Of a stretch of DNA of 64,000 bases, positions 44,908-52,928 are shown one piece after another. The translations under genes were made by a program, and so were the position numbers. The notes under the pieces are model-generated. The model saw only the letters and a program-made list of their open reading frames with translations, did not search any database and was not told where the DNA came from. The DNA comes from an uncultured Oscillospiraceae bacterium. Its GTDB lineage: Bacteria; Bacillota; Clostridia; Oscillospirales; Ruminococcaceae. Location: contig UQDG01000001.1 in the NCBI GenBank assembly GCA_900539695.1, forward strand, positions 124,001 through 188,000, read 5' to 3'. How positions within the stretch are numbered: position 1 is the first letter of the stretch; each line of letters opens with the position of its first letter.

Positions 44908-45996
44908 ATGATGAATGAGATTTTAGCCGCCTGGCGGTGGAACGGTTCGGTGTCCGAGCCGGTTCCCTATGGCGAGGGGCATATCAACCAGACGTATGCC
45001 CTCACGGTAACGTCTGCGCAGGGCGCAAAGCGCTACATCCTGCAAAAGATCAACACCGATACCTTCAAGGACCCCGCCGGCTTGATGGAAAATATCTGCG
45101 GCGTAACGGATTTTCTGCGTGAAAAAGCTAAACAGCGCGGGGCTGACCCTGCGCGTGCCACGCTCCATGTAGTGCCTACTGCGGCAGAAAAGCCTTATTA
45201 CCAAGCCGCCGATGGCAGCTGCTGGCGTGTCTATGATTTTGTGGAGAACACCGTCTGCTTGCAGCAGGTGCAATCTGCCGAGGATTTTTACCAAAGCGCC
45301 GTTGCGTTCGGCAATTTCCAGCATCAGCTTGCCGCTTATCCGGCCCACACCCTCCATGAGACGATCCCACACTTCCACGACACACCCAAGCGCTTCGCTG
45401 ATTTCCAGCGCGCTGTAGCCGAGGACCGCATGGGCCGCGCCGCCCAGGTGCGGCGCGAGATCGAGTTTGTCTGCGCCCGCGAAGCTGATTATCATGTGAT
45501 GGTGGATCTGCTGGCGGCGGGCAAGCTACCGCTGCGCGTCACCCACAACGATACCAAGCTGAACAATATCCTGCTCGACAAAACGACGGGGGAGGGCCTT
45601 TGCGTCATCGACCTTGACACCGTCATGCCGGGCCTTGCCGCCAATGACTTCGGCGATTCCATCCGCTTCGGTGCCAACCATTGCGCCGAGGATGAAGCTG
45701 ACCTCTCGAAAGTGAATTTTAGCATGGAACTGTTTGAAATTTACACCAAGGGCTTCTTGCAGGCAGCAGGGGAGGCGTTCACGCCTTTAGAGAAACAGAC
45801 CCTGCCCTGGGGCGCCAAGCTGATGACAATGGAATGCGGCATGCGCTTCCTCTCCGATTATCTCGAGGGAGACCACTACTTCCACATTAACTATGAACAG
45901 CAGAACCTTAACCGCGCCCGCACCCAGTTCAAGCTGACCTCCGGCATGGAAGAAAACTGGGATGCTATGCAGAAAGTAATTGAGAAATACTGCTGA
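44908..45996 (+). CDS. nahK: N-acetylhexosamine 1-kinase-like phosphotransferase
   Basis: 362 residues, ribosome site GAGAGG. Aminoglycoside-phosphotransferase-type kinase fold: nucleotide strand region PYGEGHINQTYAL, catalytic LRVTHNDTKLNNILLD, metal motif LCVIDLDTVMPGLAANDFGDSIRFGAN. This matches NahK of the LNB/GNB pathway, which phosphorylates GlcNAc or GalNAc at C1 after GH112 cleavage. Its place in the same operon as the phosphorylase makes the assignment strong. Last gene before the cargo terminator. Confidence 0.88.
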   Translation: MMNEILAAWRWNGSVSEPVPYGEGHINQTYALTVTSAQGAKRYILQKINTDTFKDPAGLMENICGVTDFLREKAKQRGADPARATLHVVPTAAEKPYYQAADGSCWRVYDFVENTVCLQQVQSAEDFYQSAVAFGNFQHQLAAYPAHTLHETIPHFHDTPKRFADFQRAVAEDRMGRAAQVRREIEFVCAREADYHVMVDLLAAGKLPLRVTHNDTKLNNILLDKTTGEGLCVIDLDTVMPGLAANDFGDSIRFGANHCAEDEADLSKVNFSMELFEIYTKGFLQAAGEAFTPLEKQTLPWGAKLMTMECGMRFLSDYLEGDHYFHINYEQQNLNRARTQFKLTSGMEENWDAMQKVIEKYC

Positions 45997-46064
45997 TAAA
46001 AACCTGATACCCCCTTCTCATTCTGCGTTTTGCGTAAAGCAAAATCGCGGTTTCTCCTTTTTAT

Positions 46065-46098
46065 AACGCCCGCGCCTGACAAGCGCGGGCGTTTTCTG
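46065..46098 (+). terminator. Terminator of the sugar cargo operon
   Basis: AACGCCCGCGC (46065-46075) pairs perfectly with GCGCGGGCGTT (46083-46093), followed by TTTCTGTT. Confidence 0.85.
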
Positions 46099-46124
46099 TT
46101 CTATACAGAATAAAGTCGTCGGCA

Positions 46125-46210
46125 CAGCTTTGCAACGCAGATTTATTGCGAAGGTTGTGTAGGGTCAATCGGGTGTCAGCAAATTGGTGATTTTCTCGCA
46201 GTCCTGGGAA
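46125..46210. repeat. Right copy of the cargo-flanking direct repeat (left copy about 34105-34195)
   Basis: Both copies run, on the plus strand, from a GCTTT...GCGGATGTATTGCG-like tract through GTTGTGnAGGnTCAATC to ATTGGTGATTTTCTCGCA. They include the end of the 169-residue ICE gene and the channel-operon promoter. Identity is roughly three quarters to four fifths by eye, highest at the gene end. Confidence 0.7.
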
Positions 46211-46674
46211 GTGTAGCCCCACAAAATCGAACTGAGAACCTCAATAGCTTCATCCCGGTGAACATAGTAGGTGCGCAGAGAAATGGAGATACCCTTGGTT
46301 TCGAGCAACTGCAAAATTGCACCCGCATTCTCGCACTGCTGCGGGGAGAGATAGGCATAGTACAAAATCCAGTAATAAAACTCGCCCTTTTTGTGTTTGC
46401 GGCGCATCAGGTCAATCGCGGTGTCGATGATCTGCATCATTTTTTTGCTGCGTTCCAAGGCGCGGGCATAGCTTTCCAGCCGGTTGCCGCCCTTGTTGAC
46501 CTCGCTGTCAACAAACAGTGCGTCCGTGGACAGCCCATATTCGGCCTTGAATTCCTCTTGCAAATCGAGATCTGATACTTCCAAATTCCACATGACATCC
46601 CGGTACTTCCTCAAAAGCGTCCGTGTGTCATGGTAATGCGGGGATACATTGGATTTCTGTCTTTTGAATGGCAT
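46165..46674 (-). CDS. ICE backbone protein of unknown function
   Basis: 169 residues from the ATG at 46674 with GGGAG upstream. It is helical and charged (RTLLRKYRDVMWNLEVSDLDLQEEF, RALERSKKMMQIIDTAIDLMRRKHKKGEFYYWILYYAY), with a C-terminal half that looks like a helix-turn-helix or phage ArpU/RinA-like transcription factor (LSPQQCENAGAILQLL, then SLRTYYVHRDEAIEVLSSILWG). That family controls late gene operons in phages; here it would lie upstream of the transfer operon. The regulator idea is moderate; a remnant copy of its end lies at 34152. Confidence 0.55.
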   Translation of the reverse strand: MPFKRQKSNVSPHYHDTRTLLRKYRDVMWNLEVSDLDLQEEFKAEYGLSTDALFVDSEVNKGGNRLESYARALERSKKMMQIIDTAIDLMRRKHKKGEFYYWILYYAYLSPQQCENAGAILQLLETKGISISLRTYYVHRDEAIEVLSSILWGYTSQDCEKITNLLTPD

Positions 46675-46685
46675 AAAAATACTCC

Positions 46686-46727
46686 CTGTTTTAGTTTGTC
46701 GAAAGAATTCTTTCAATTACTAAACAG
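46686..46727. repeat. Long inverted repeat upstream of the ICE backbone gene
   Basis: CTGTTTTAGT on the left faces ACTAAACAG on the right around a perfect 14-base palindrome GAAAGAATTCTTTC (46701-46714). It lies just upstream of the minus-strand gene at 46674, so it can be an operator for a dimeric regulator. Confidence 0.55.
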
Positions 46728-46763
46728 AGAGAAATCAATGATTTTGACGCACAATTTGCAAAG

Positions 46764-46819
46764 AAAAAGAAAAAATCCGCATCGAAATCGCACATGTCGG
46801 CAATATCGATGCGGATTTT
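46764..46819 (-). terminator. Terminator of agr locus B transporter operon
   Basis: On the minus strand AAAATCCGCATCGA (46819-46806) pairs with TCGATGCGGATTTT (46785-46772), followed by a T-rich tail (TTTTCTTTTTCTTT). Confidence 0.8.
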
Positions 46820-46868
46820 GGTTTTGTTTACAAGGGCATTGGTAAGTTGTGCAAGGACCAAGCTATTA

Positions 46869-47180
46869 TTAGAACCCGTCAATCGCACGCTCAATCACGG
46901 TGGGAACAAAAATGGACATCACAACCAACCACACAGCTGCAATGGCTTGAATAAGGTTGTCGGGCATCCCAATAAGAATGTCAGGAAACCATACAAATGC
47001 AGGGGCAACAAGACTCCGTATAAGGTAACCGACAAATTCGCCGATGCTGAACACACCTAAATAATCAATTGGCTTATACGGATCGCGTTTGCGCCGTGTG
47101 TAGCCATCCACATACATACGTTGCTCAATATACCAGCCTATTGCAAAAATTACGACAGCACCCCAGTATAATTTATCCAT
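46869..47180 (-). CDS. Small polytopic membrane protein, locus B
   Basis: 103 residues from the ATG at 47180, five bases after GGAGG. Two to three membrane spans (LYWGAVVIFAIGWYIEQ, VGYLIRSLVAPAFVWF, LIQAIAAVWLVVMSIFV) with a basic loop after the first (YTRRKRDPYKP). No family recognised. Last gene of the leftward transporter operon; an immunity or accessory role would be a guess. Confidence 0.55.
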   Translation of the reverse strand: MDKLYWGAVVIFAIGWYIEQRMYVDGYTRRKRDPYKPIDYLGVFSIGEFVGYLIRSLVAPAFVWFPDILIGMPDNLIQAIAAVWLVVMSIFVPTVIERAIDGF

Positions 47181-47217
47181 CTTTACCTCCATATCGGCAA
47201 TCAGAATAAAGCGACTC

Positions 47218-47535
47218 TCATAATGAGCGATTTGCTCTACAGCTTTCGTGCATAGAAAGTGCATACCCCCGTCCCATTACGGTTTTTAAATCATCCGGGC
47301 CTAGATTCAGTTTCTTCCGCAGCTTTGCGATATGCACATCAACCGTTCGCGTCTGAATCGGCACGGTGATATTCCATGCAGATGCCAGCAGAAAGTTTCG
47401 GGAGCAGATGTGCCCAGAATGGTCGAGCAGCGTAATGAATAGTTGATATTCTGTGGTTGTTAGGTGAATGCGGCAGCCTTGCCTTTGAACGGAGAAATTA
47501 CTTTCATCGATGGACAGATTTTTATAATACTTCAT
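47218..47535 (-). CDS. Winged-helix output domain without receiver (OmpR/PhoB type)
   Basis: About 105 residues from the ATG at 47535. The whole protein is one trans_reg_C domain: LTTTEYQLFITLLDHSGHICSRNFLLASAWN, recognition helix RTVDVHIAKLRKKL and the wing IKTVMGRGYAL-type end (LKTVMGRGYALSM). There is no phosphorylatable receiver, so it is not a two-component regulator in the normal sense. It overlaps the permease gene by 14 bases and thus belongs to the transporter operon, which it may autoregulate. Confidence 0.75.
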   Translation of the reverse strand: MKYYKNLSIDESNFSVQRQGCRIHLTTTEYQLFITLLDHSGHICSRNFLLASAWNITVPIQTRTVDVHIAKLRKKLNLGPDDLKTVMGRGYALSMHESCRANRSL

Positions 47536-49924
47536 CTGGAACACCTATCATGTCATAGTCATCAATAAGGGCCTGACCAATCGCCCATGCGAGGAAGAAT
47601 GCTGCGCATACCAGAAAAATCGGAATCCACATTGCGTTGTAGCTTTCTCCGTTGGCGTTATAGCCTTGGTTTTGCCAGAGCGCTGCAGCATGGAATAGAG
47701 GATAGAATCCCAGCCACTCGATGCCATTTTTCATTCCGGAAAGGCTCAGCAGCGCGGGCAGGCAATAGGCAACTGCACTGATAAAGAGCGCAGTCAGCAA
47801 ATTCCCCAATTTCTGTCCAAGCCATAAGGTGATCCGGCTCATGCAGAGGCAGGCGGCAAAACGGCAGATTAACCAGAAAATCAGCAAATCCGACAGGGTT
47901 ATAAACTTGGGTACAGCCTGCAAGTCGGAAATACTCATCGCAGGTCCCAGCAAAGAGGGCAAGCCATAGTCACGCAGCACCTGCCACAGGTGGGGCAGAA
48001 CGGTTCCGAACGATATAACCGCTGCCACAGCGGTACTTTGCCGCAGCTTTGCCTTTACAGTGTGTTTGCGGCCCAGTGATGTGGTTGCCAGAATCTCATC
48101 CATGCCGCCTTTGCGTTCCATTGCAAATAAGCCGCTGAAGCACAGCGCACACAGCAGCCCCGCCAGAAGTGTATCCTGTACATCGCCGGTGCCGGTAAAG
48201 CCGAACAGCTTTTTATATCCGGTTTCATAGACAAGCCATGCACCGGGATTCTCTTTCAGATAGTAATTGATGTTGGACTGCACTACACGCTGATAGACAG
48301 AATATTTCTGCTGCAGTGAACTGTAGGCCAGCAACGCATCACTGCTCAATTCGCCGCTGTTGACACGCTTCTGTGTCTCCAGCATGGGAATAAACTCGTT
48401 ACGCCGATTCCGTATCCAGTCGCGGCTTTCTTCGCTCCACGGGCCGGAAATGTGCTTCATATAATAGGCATAGTAAATTTCGTCCGCGTCTATGTAGCTC
48501 TCCGCCGTCACGCCCTGATAGATTCCAAACACCAGAAACGCTGCCAAGAATACTGCGGCTCCATTCATCAGCAATAACTTCCTGCCCTCTTCATGGGTAA
48601 CAGAGGTCGCACGCGTTTTACGGGAAAACGGAAGTGCAAAGCTGTGCTTGGCAGCCGGCAGTAGCTGTGCCTTGGCAAATACCGTACAGAATGCCACAAA
48701 CAAGCTGCCGCCAAAAACGGCTGCCGTCAACCATTCGACCAACGGCAGGCTGACAGGATTACCAAACCAGAAAAGATTCCGGTAGTTTCCCAGCAGCTCG
48801 TTGGTCTGCAGCAGGCTTACCATATTGGCATACTTTATGACATTCAAATGGCTCGTGGCAGGAATCGCGGTACGGATACCATACATCGCCAAAGGCAGCG
48901 CCAACGCACCAATCCAACCGGCCGCAGCACGTTTGGCGATAAGGGCAGCCAGCATGACCCACAGCCCCATCACAAACGCACCGGCCCACTTAGCAAGTAA
49001 AAACCGAAAAAGATACTGGCCAACGGTAATCTGCATGGTACAGCGCATCAAAGCCGGAACGCTTTGAATCGTGCGGCTCATGGGGCCAAGGCTGAACAAT
49101 GCCGAACAGTATGCAAGATTGACCCCATACAGCACCATCAGAACGACCAATAAGCTGGCAGCAAATGCCGCCAGCTTTGCAATGGCCGTTTTCAGCCGCC
49201 CACCGGGGAGACTACGAATCAAACTCAACAAGCCGCTGTCGCGCTCTTGGCGCACAAGAATCAACGCAAGTAAGAGCATAGATGCCAGCAGGATAAGGTC
49301 GGTGAACGCATAGCTGATGGCCGTGTACAGACCTTTCTGCGGGTAATAATCTATGGGTGTCTCGGTTAGTCCGGCGTAAACCTGTGCGGTCAATTCGATG
49401 TTTTTCAAATCGTACCCGGTACGGTCGTTTTGAAAAATTGAGATGCCGGACAGTTGGGATGCCTTGGTCTGAACGCCATCCAGAAAGTCGCTGTAGGCCG
49501 CCACGGTGTCATATTCGCTTTGCAGCTGGCTGAACAGGCGGTACTCTGTGTTCAAGTTATCCGTGAACAGAGTATAGGTCTTATCTGTGTACTCTTGTTC
49601 ATAGGCATCGAACATAGCGGCGTTGTCCTGCCGATACTGAGTGAGTCCATAGCCGCCGTAAGCCTGTTCCCGATAATACTGCCCGATTTTCACAAGGCTT
49701 TCTATCTCAGTGTATTTGTCGTGAAGAAAGGTCCCTTTTTCTTCCAGGGTTTTATCGGAAAGCTCGGCACCTACTGCGTGATAGGCTGATGCGGGAGGCT
49801 GTTTGGCCGTGGGGCGAGTACCCATCCACAGCAGTAGGAGATTGGCAGCCGCCAGTATAGCCAACAGGGCAGGGAACACTCGGCTGCCCCAGACTTTGCG
49901 GAGTTCAGCAAAAAACAGGCTCAT
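47522..49924 (-). CDS. ABC-2 type permease, intact, agr locus B
   Basis: 800 residues. It is a two-half protein: each half starts with a membrane span followed by a large outside domain (for example SAYHAVGAELSDK to SGISIFQNDRTGYD, and YQGVTAESYIDADEIYYAYYMKHISG) and ends with five spans. The first span (VFPALLAILAAANLLLLWMG) follows a basic start. This is the layout of ABC-2/FtsX-like exporters. It is coupled to the ATPase by a 4-base overlap (ATGA). Its substrate is unknown; export of or defence against the locus-encoded peptide are both open. It is the intact reference for the pseudogene at 4808-7110. Confidence 0.82.
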   Translation of the reverse strand: MSLFFAELRKVWGSRVFPALLAILAAANLLLLWMGTRPTAKQPPASAYHAVGAELSDKTLEEKGTFLHDKYTEIESLVKIGQYYREQAYGGYGLTQYRQDNAAMFDAYEQEYTDKTYTLFTDNLNTEYRLFSQLQSEYDTVAAYSDFLDGVQTKASQLSGISIFQNDRTGYDLKNIELTAQVYAGLTETPIDYYPQKGLYTAISYAFTDLILLASMLLLALILVRQERDSGLLSLIRSLPGGRLKTAIAKLAAFAASLLVVLMVLYGVNLAYCSALFSLGPMSRTIQSVPALMRCTMQITVGQYLFRFLLAKWAGAFVMGLWVMLAALIAKRAAAGWIGALALPLAMYGIRTAIPATSHLNVIKYANMVSLLQTNELLGNYRNLFWFGNPVSLPLVEWLTAAVFGGSLFVAFCTVFAKAQLLPAAKHSFALPFSRKTRATSVTHEEGRKLLLMNGAAVFLAAFLVFGIYQGVTAESYIDADEIYYAYYMKHISGPWSEESRDWIRNRRNEFIPMLETQKRVNSGELSSDALLAYSSLQQKYSVYQRVVQSNINYYLKENPGAWLVYETGYKKLFGFTGTGDVQDTLLAGLLCALCFSGLFAMERKGGMDEILATTSLGRKHTVKAKLRQSTAVAAVISFGTVLPHLWQVLRDYGLPSLLGPAMSISDLQAVPKFITLSDLLIFWLICRFAACLCMSRITLWLGQKLGNLLTALFISAVAYCLPALLSLSGMKNGIEWLGFYPLFHAAALWQNQGYNANGESYNAMWIPIFLVCAAFFLAWAIGQALIDDYDMIGVPDEVL

Positions 49925-50685
49925 TTACCGTCTCCCTCACCAAACACGTTCAGGTATACATCTTCCAGCCCTTGACCGGGAGCATATTTTTTAATAAGTT
50001 CCGGCACGGGCGCGGCATCCACAATCTTGCCAGCACGCAACAGGATAACTTTGGTTGCCACCGTTTCTACATCCGAAACGACATGCGTTGCCACAAGGAT
50101 GATTCGATCCTTAGCCATATCTGCCAGTAGTTCGCGTAGCCGAACGCGCTCTTTAGGGTCAAGACCTGCCGTTGGTTCGTCTAAAATCAACAACTTCGGA
50201 TCCCCAAGCAGGGCGGATGCCAACAGCAGGCGCTGCTTCATGCCGCCGGAATAAGCAGAAAGACGCTTGTCCAACTCGGCGGTCAAATTTACGGCGGCTG
50301 CTACGCGATCTACCTCGGCTGCAACAGCTTTTCGAGGAATTTCTTTCAGGGCAGCCATGTAGGCGAGAAAACGCCGCCCGGTATAGCTGTCGTACAATCC
50401 CTGCTGTTGCGGCATATAGCCAAGAATGCGGCGGAAAGCGATACCTGATGCAGGCTTACCGCACCAGAGAACCTCTCCGGAATCTGGGGCAAGACTACCA
50501 GTTATGATATGGATTAAGGTGGATTTTCCCGCACCATTGGGGCCGAGGAGACCGTAAAGACCCGAATTAAGTTCAATCGAAATTCCAGCTAACGCCTTCT
50601 TGTTGATTGAGCGGCCTTTAGGGCATAATAGTTTTGCAGAAACAAAAAATGTTTTCCTTAAATCGCTAATTATTAACGAAACCAT
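49921..50685 (-). CDS. ABC transporter ATPase, locus B
   Basis: 254 residues from the ATG at 50685, preceded by AAGGAG. Walker A GLLGPNGAGKSTLIH, Q-loop GYMPQQQGLYD, signature LSAYSGGMKQRLLLASALL, Walker B LLILDEPTAGLDP and switch His in VATHVVSDV are all present. It powers the permease next to it. The matching gene is missing from locus A, where only 210 bases separate the propeller gene from permease-derived sequence. Confidence 0.92.
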   Translation of the reverse strand: MVSLIISDLRKTFFVSAKLLCPKGRSINKKALAGISIELNSGLYGLLGPNGAGKSTLIHIITGSLAPDSGEVLWCGKPASGIAFRRILGYMPQQQGLYDSYTGRRFLAYMAALKEIPRKAVAAEVDRVAAAVNLTAELDKRLSAYSGGMKQRLLLASALLGDPKLLILDEPTAGLDPKERVRLRELLADMAKDRIILVATHVVSDVETVATKVILLRAGKIVDAAPVPELIKKYAPGQGLEDVYLNVFGEGDGK

Positions 50686-50784
50686 ACAGCTCCTTCGCAT
50701 AAGCAACATGCCATAAAGGAATACTACATTGAAAATTAATATGAAATAAGACCAATTACGCCTCATTTTATAGGGTGGCTTATG

Positions 50785-52047
50785 CTATGCGGTAAATTGG
50801 TTTGTAATCGGAATATAAGCAGGGGTATTACTCAAGTAATCGTCTTTTTTTATAAGAGAATATGATACCATGTCGATTTCTGATTGATATTGCGATCCAT
50901 CATTACTAGTGAGCATAATCGGAACAGGCGTAATGCCAGTGTTAACTAAATAGTATTCGCTAGTACTTGCAATAACTTCGACACCGACGGAAATTGCGCC
51001 TTGCATATATGACAGAGTTATTGGAGAGTATTCTCCAGTTATACGGTTGATGAGATACGATACTGTAGAAGATGAGTTGAAATCATGAGTTGTAACATAT
51101 AGATAGTCGTCAAAAGGAGAACCAATAGTCGTTGCGTCTGTTCCAAAATATGGGACGGAGAGGTTGAGATCCGCCGTTGATTTTGTTTCCATATTAAGGC
51201 AAATAACTTTAGCAGAACCACTTTCTTGGGGTTCAAAAATATATAAAAAATTATCTACAGGTCGAGCAATCGTGTTAGGAGATCCGTCTTGATAGTCGTA
51301 TGAATATATGTCGGTTAAGGTTCCTTCTGATAGTGAGTAACTGCGATATGTAAAAGAGTCGTTTTCAAAATAAAGAATTAGAAGATTATCTGAATATGCA
51401 CCAAATAGCCAATCTTGTGCTTCATAATCAAGAAGAACTTTGCAATTTCCAGTAGATACATTTAGCTGTATCAGTTGTTTGGTGGGTATTGCGGTATTTG
51501 AGTTTACGCTACTTAGAGCGATATATATATTGGATTCATCGGCAACGATGGCATCTTGGAACGATTCTCGCCCGGTGCATGTGTACAATGTGGTTCGCTG
51601 TAGTCCATCAAGGCTCAATTTTATTAGATCAGATTTGTCACTTGAACTTACAATAGCGTATAGGGACATTTGAGATGGAACGGAAAATAATTGAACGCTT
51701 GAAGAGTCGAACCAAGAAGAACAAGAGTCGCTATTGTGTAGACAATTAGGATCTGGGCATAAATATAATGTACTCTGTGTAGCGTAATCTGTGTACATAA
51801 TGTTAGTTCCACCTTGGGGATTTGGGATAGCTTGATAAAATCCATCCTCAGTGCTGGCTTCGGAATCGGGACCAAGGTAACTTGTGACTAAAGAAAGCTC
51901 TCCTGAATGTTCAGATTGAACATCAGCGACATCGCTGGTAGAATTTCCGTTATCAATAGAAGTGCTAGCTTGAGAGGATACATTTGAGGCAGAACACGCA
52001 GTAAGAAGAAGTACGCTTAAGAATAAACAAATTTTAAGATTGTTCAT
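50785..52047 (-). CDS. Propeller-like surface lipoprotein, locus B
   Basis: 420 residues. Lipoprotein signal with lipobox LLLTACSAS, a Ser/Thr-rich linker, then repeating strands with loops such as CPDPNCLHNSDSCSSW, ADESNIYIALSSVNSN and FDDYLYVTTHDFNSSS, as in DUF5050-type beta-propellers. Same place in gene order, same length class and same cell address as the anchored protein at 7324-8559, although direct similarity is low. It could capture the transported substrate or signal at the surface. Low GC compared with the flanks suggests recent acquisition. Confidence 0.65.
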   Translation of the reverse strand: MNNLKICLFLSVLLLTACSASNVSSQASTSIDNGNSTSDVADVQSEHSGELSLVTSYLGPDSEASTEDGFYQAIPNPQGGTNIMYTDYATQSTLYLCPDPNCLHNSDSCSSWFDSSSVQLFSVPSQMSLYAIVSSSDKSDLIKLSLDGLQRTTLYTCTGRESFQDAIVADESNIYIALSSVNSNTAIPTKQLIQLNVSTGNCKVLLDYEAQDWLFGAYSDNLLILYFENDSFTYRSYSLSEGTLTDIYSYDYQDGSPNTIARPVDNFLYIFEPQESGSAKVICLNMETKSTADLNLSVPYFGTDATTIGSPFDDYLYVTTHDFNSSSTVSYLINRITGEYSPITLSYMQGAISVGVEVIASTSEYYLVNTGITPVPIMLTSNDGSQYQSEIDMVSYSLIKKDDYLSNTPAYIPITNQFTA

Positions 52048-52141
52048 GCAAAGACTCCTTATATACGCTGTTGCGGCAAGACATAAAGACTTGCCGCAAC
52101 AGCATGAAAAATATTTCTAATTAAGCCGATTTATGTATGAA

Positions 52142-52687
52142 TCAGTAGTATTTGGCGTAAATCCATAACTGATTGCTTTTCCCATTGGACGCAAGCCACT
52201 GGGCCTGACTTCCATCGCTGCACTGACTGGCAGTTAAACAGAGCACATATGTAGGAAGAACTAAGCCATGCTTAACAAATCCCTCACTGGTGTTCCCTTC
52301 AGTAACAGACTTGATTCCCTGCGTTTGGATGCCGTAAGTAGAGGTGTTTTTTGCGGCTAAACGAGCTTGCGTGTTACCATTATAAGAAATGACGACACTC
52401 TTATTGGCTGCGTTTTGGAACCAATAGTAAGCAGTGCCCGGACACGTGACAATATCCCAGCGCTGGGTGTTGCTACCAGTATTGTGCCACATAGTAAGAA
52501 GAGTACCTGCAACAGGTGTCCCCTCAGTGGCGGCGTTCAACTGGTAGTATGTATTCTGCACAGAGGAGACGGAATCGCCCAAATTGCTATAAACGGATGG
52601 ACTATCTGCGAATGTGGGCAGCGCCATTGCTACCATCATAGCAAGAGCGAGCAGGAACATGGGGATGCGTTTCTTCATCGTTGACAT
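52142..52687 (-). CDS. Secreted ricin-type beta-trefoil protein under quorum control
   Basis: 181 residues from the ATG at 52687, GGAGG upstream. Signal peptide (MKKRIPMFLLALAMMVAMAL, cleavage near TFADS). The mature part shows the beta-trefoil repeats of ricin-B lectins: YYQLNAATEGTPVAGTLLTMW with GSNTQRWDIV, YYWFQNAANKSVVIS, and GKSNQLWIYAKYY at the end (QxW-type motifs). Such domains bind sugars; no enzymatic domain is attached. It replaces the C39-like peptidase in the otherwise parallel gene order. The promoter at 52810-52880 carries the agr repeats. Confidence 0.65.
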   Translation of the reverse strand: MSTMKKRIPMFLLALAMMVAMALPTFADSPSVYSNLGDSVSSVQNTYYQLNAATEGTPVAGTLLTMWHNTGSNTQRWDIVTCPGTAYYWFQNAANKSVVISYNGNTQARLAAKNTSTYGIQTQGIKSVTEGNTSEGFVKHGLVLPTYVLCLTASQCSDGSQAQWLASNGKSNQLWIYAKYY

Positions 52688-52809
52688 TTGATAAGCCTCC
52701 AATCTAATGGATTTAATAGGGTTGATGTTCGGACAATATTTCAGCATCTGCGCGCCGATGCCTAATACCGAGGAGGAAACTGTTGTAAGTTATGCGTTAT
52801 CTTGACATC

Positions 52810-52880
52810 AAAATAGCACAGTTTTCTACAAAAGTCCACTAAACCTGCGTATACGCAAAAAAATGTGCATGAATGCAAAA
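52810..52880 (-). promoter_or_regulatory. Quorum-regulated promoter of the ricin-like gene
   Basis: On the minus strand two TTTTGC-starting repeats begin at 52880 and 52860 (period 20). An extended -10 TGCTATTTT lies at 52818-52810, exactly 22 bases after the second 20-base unit. The agrB2 promoter has the same repeats, period and spacing. The far repeat is TTTTGCATTCATGCACATTT and the near one starts TTTTGCGTATACGC. Confidence 0.7.
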
Positions 52881-52928
52881 ATCCTCTGTGCGAGTTGTTC
52901 TGCACAGAGGATTAAAAAGCAATATTGA

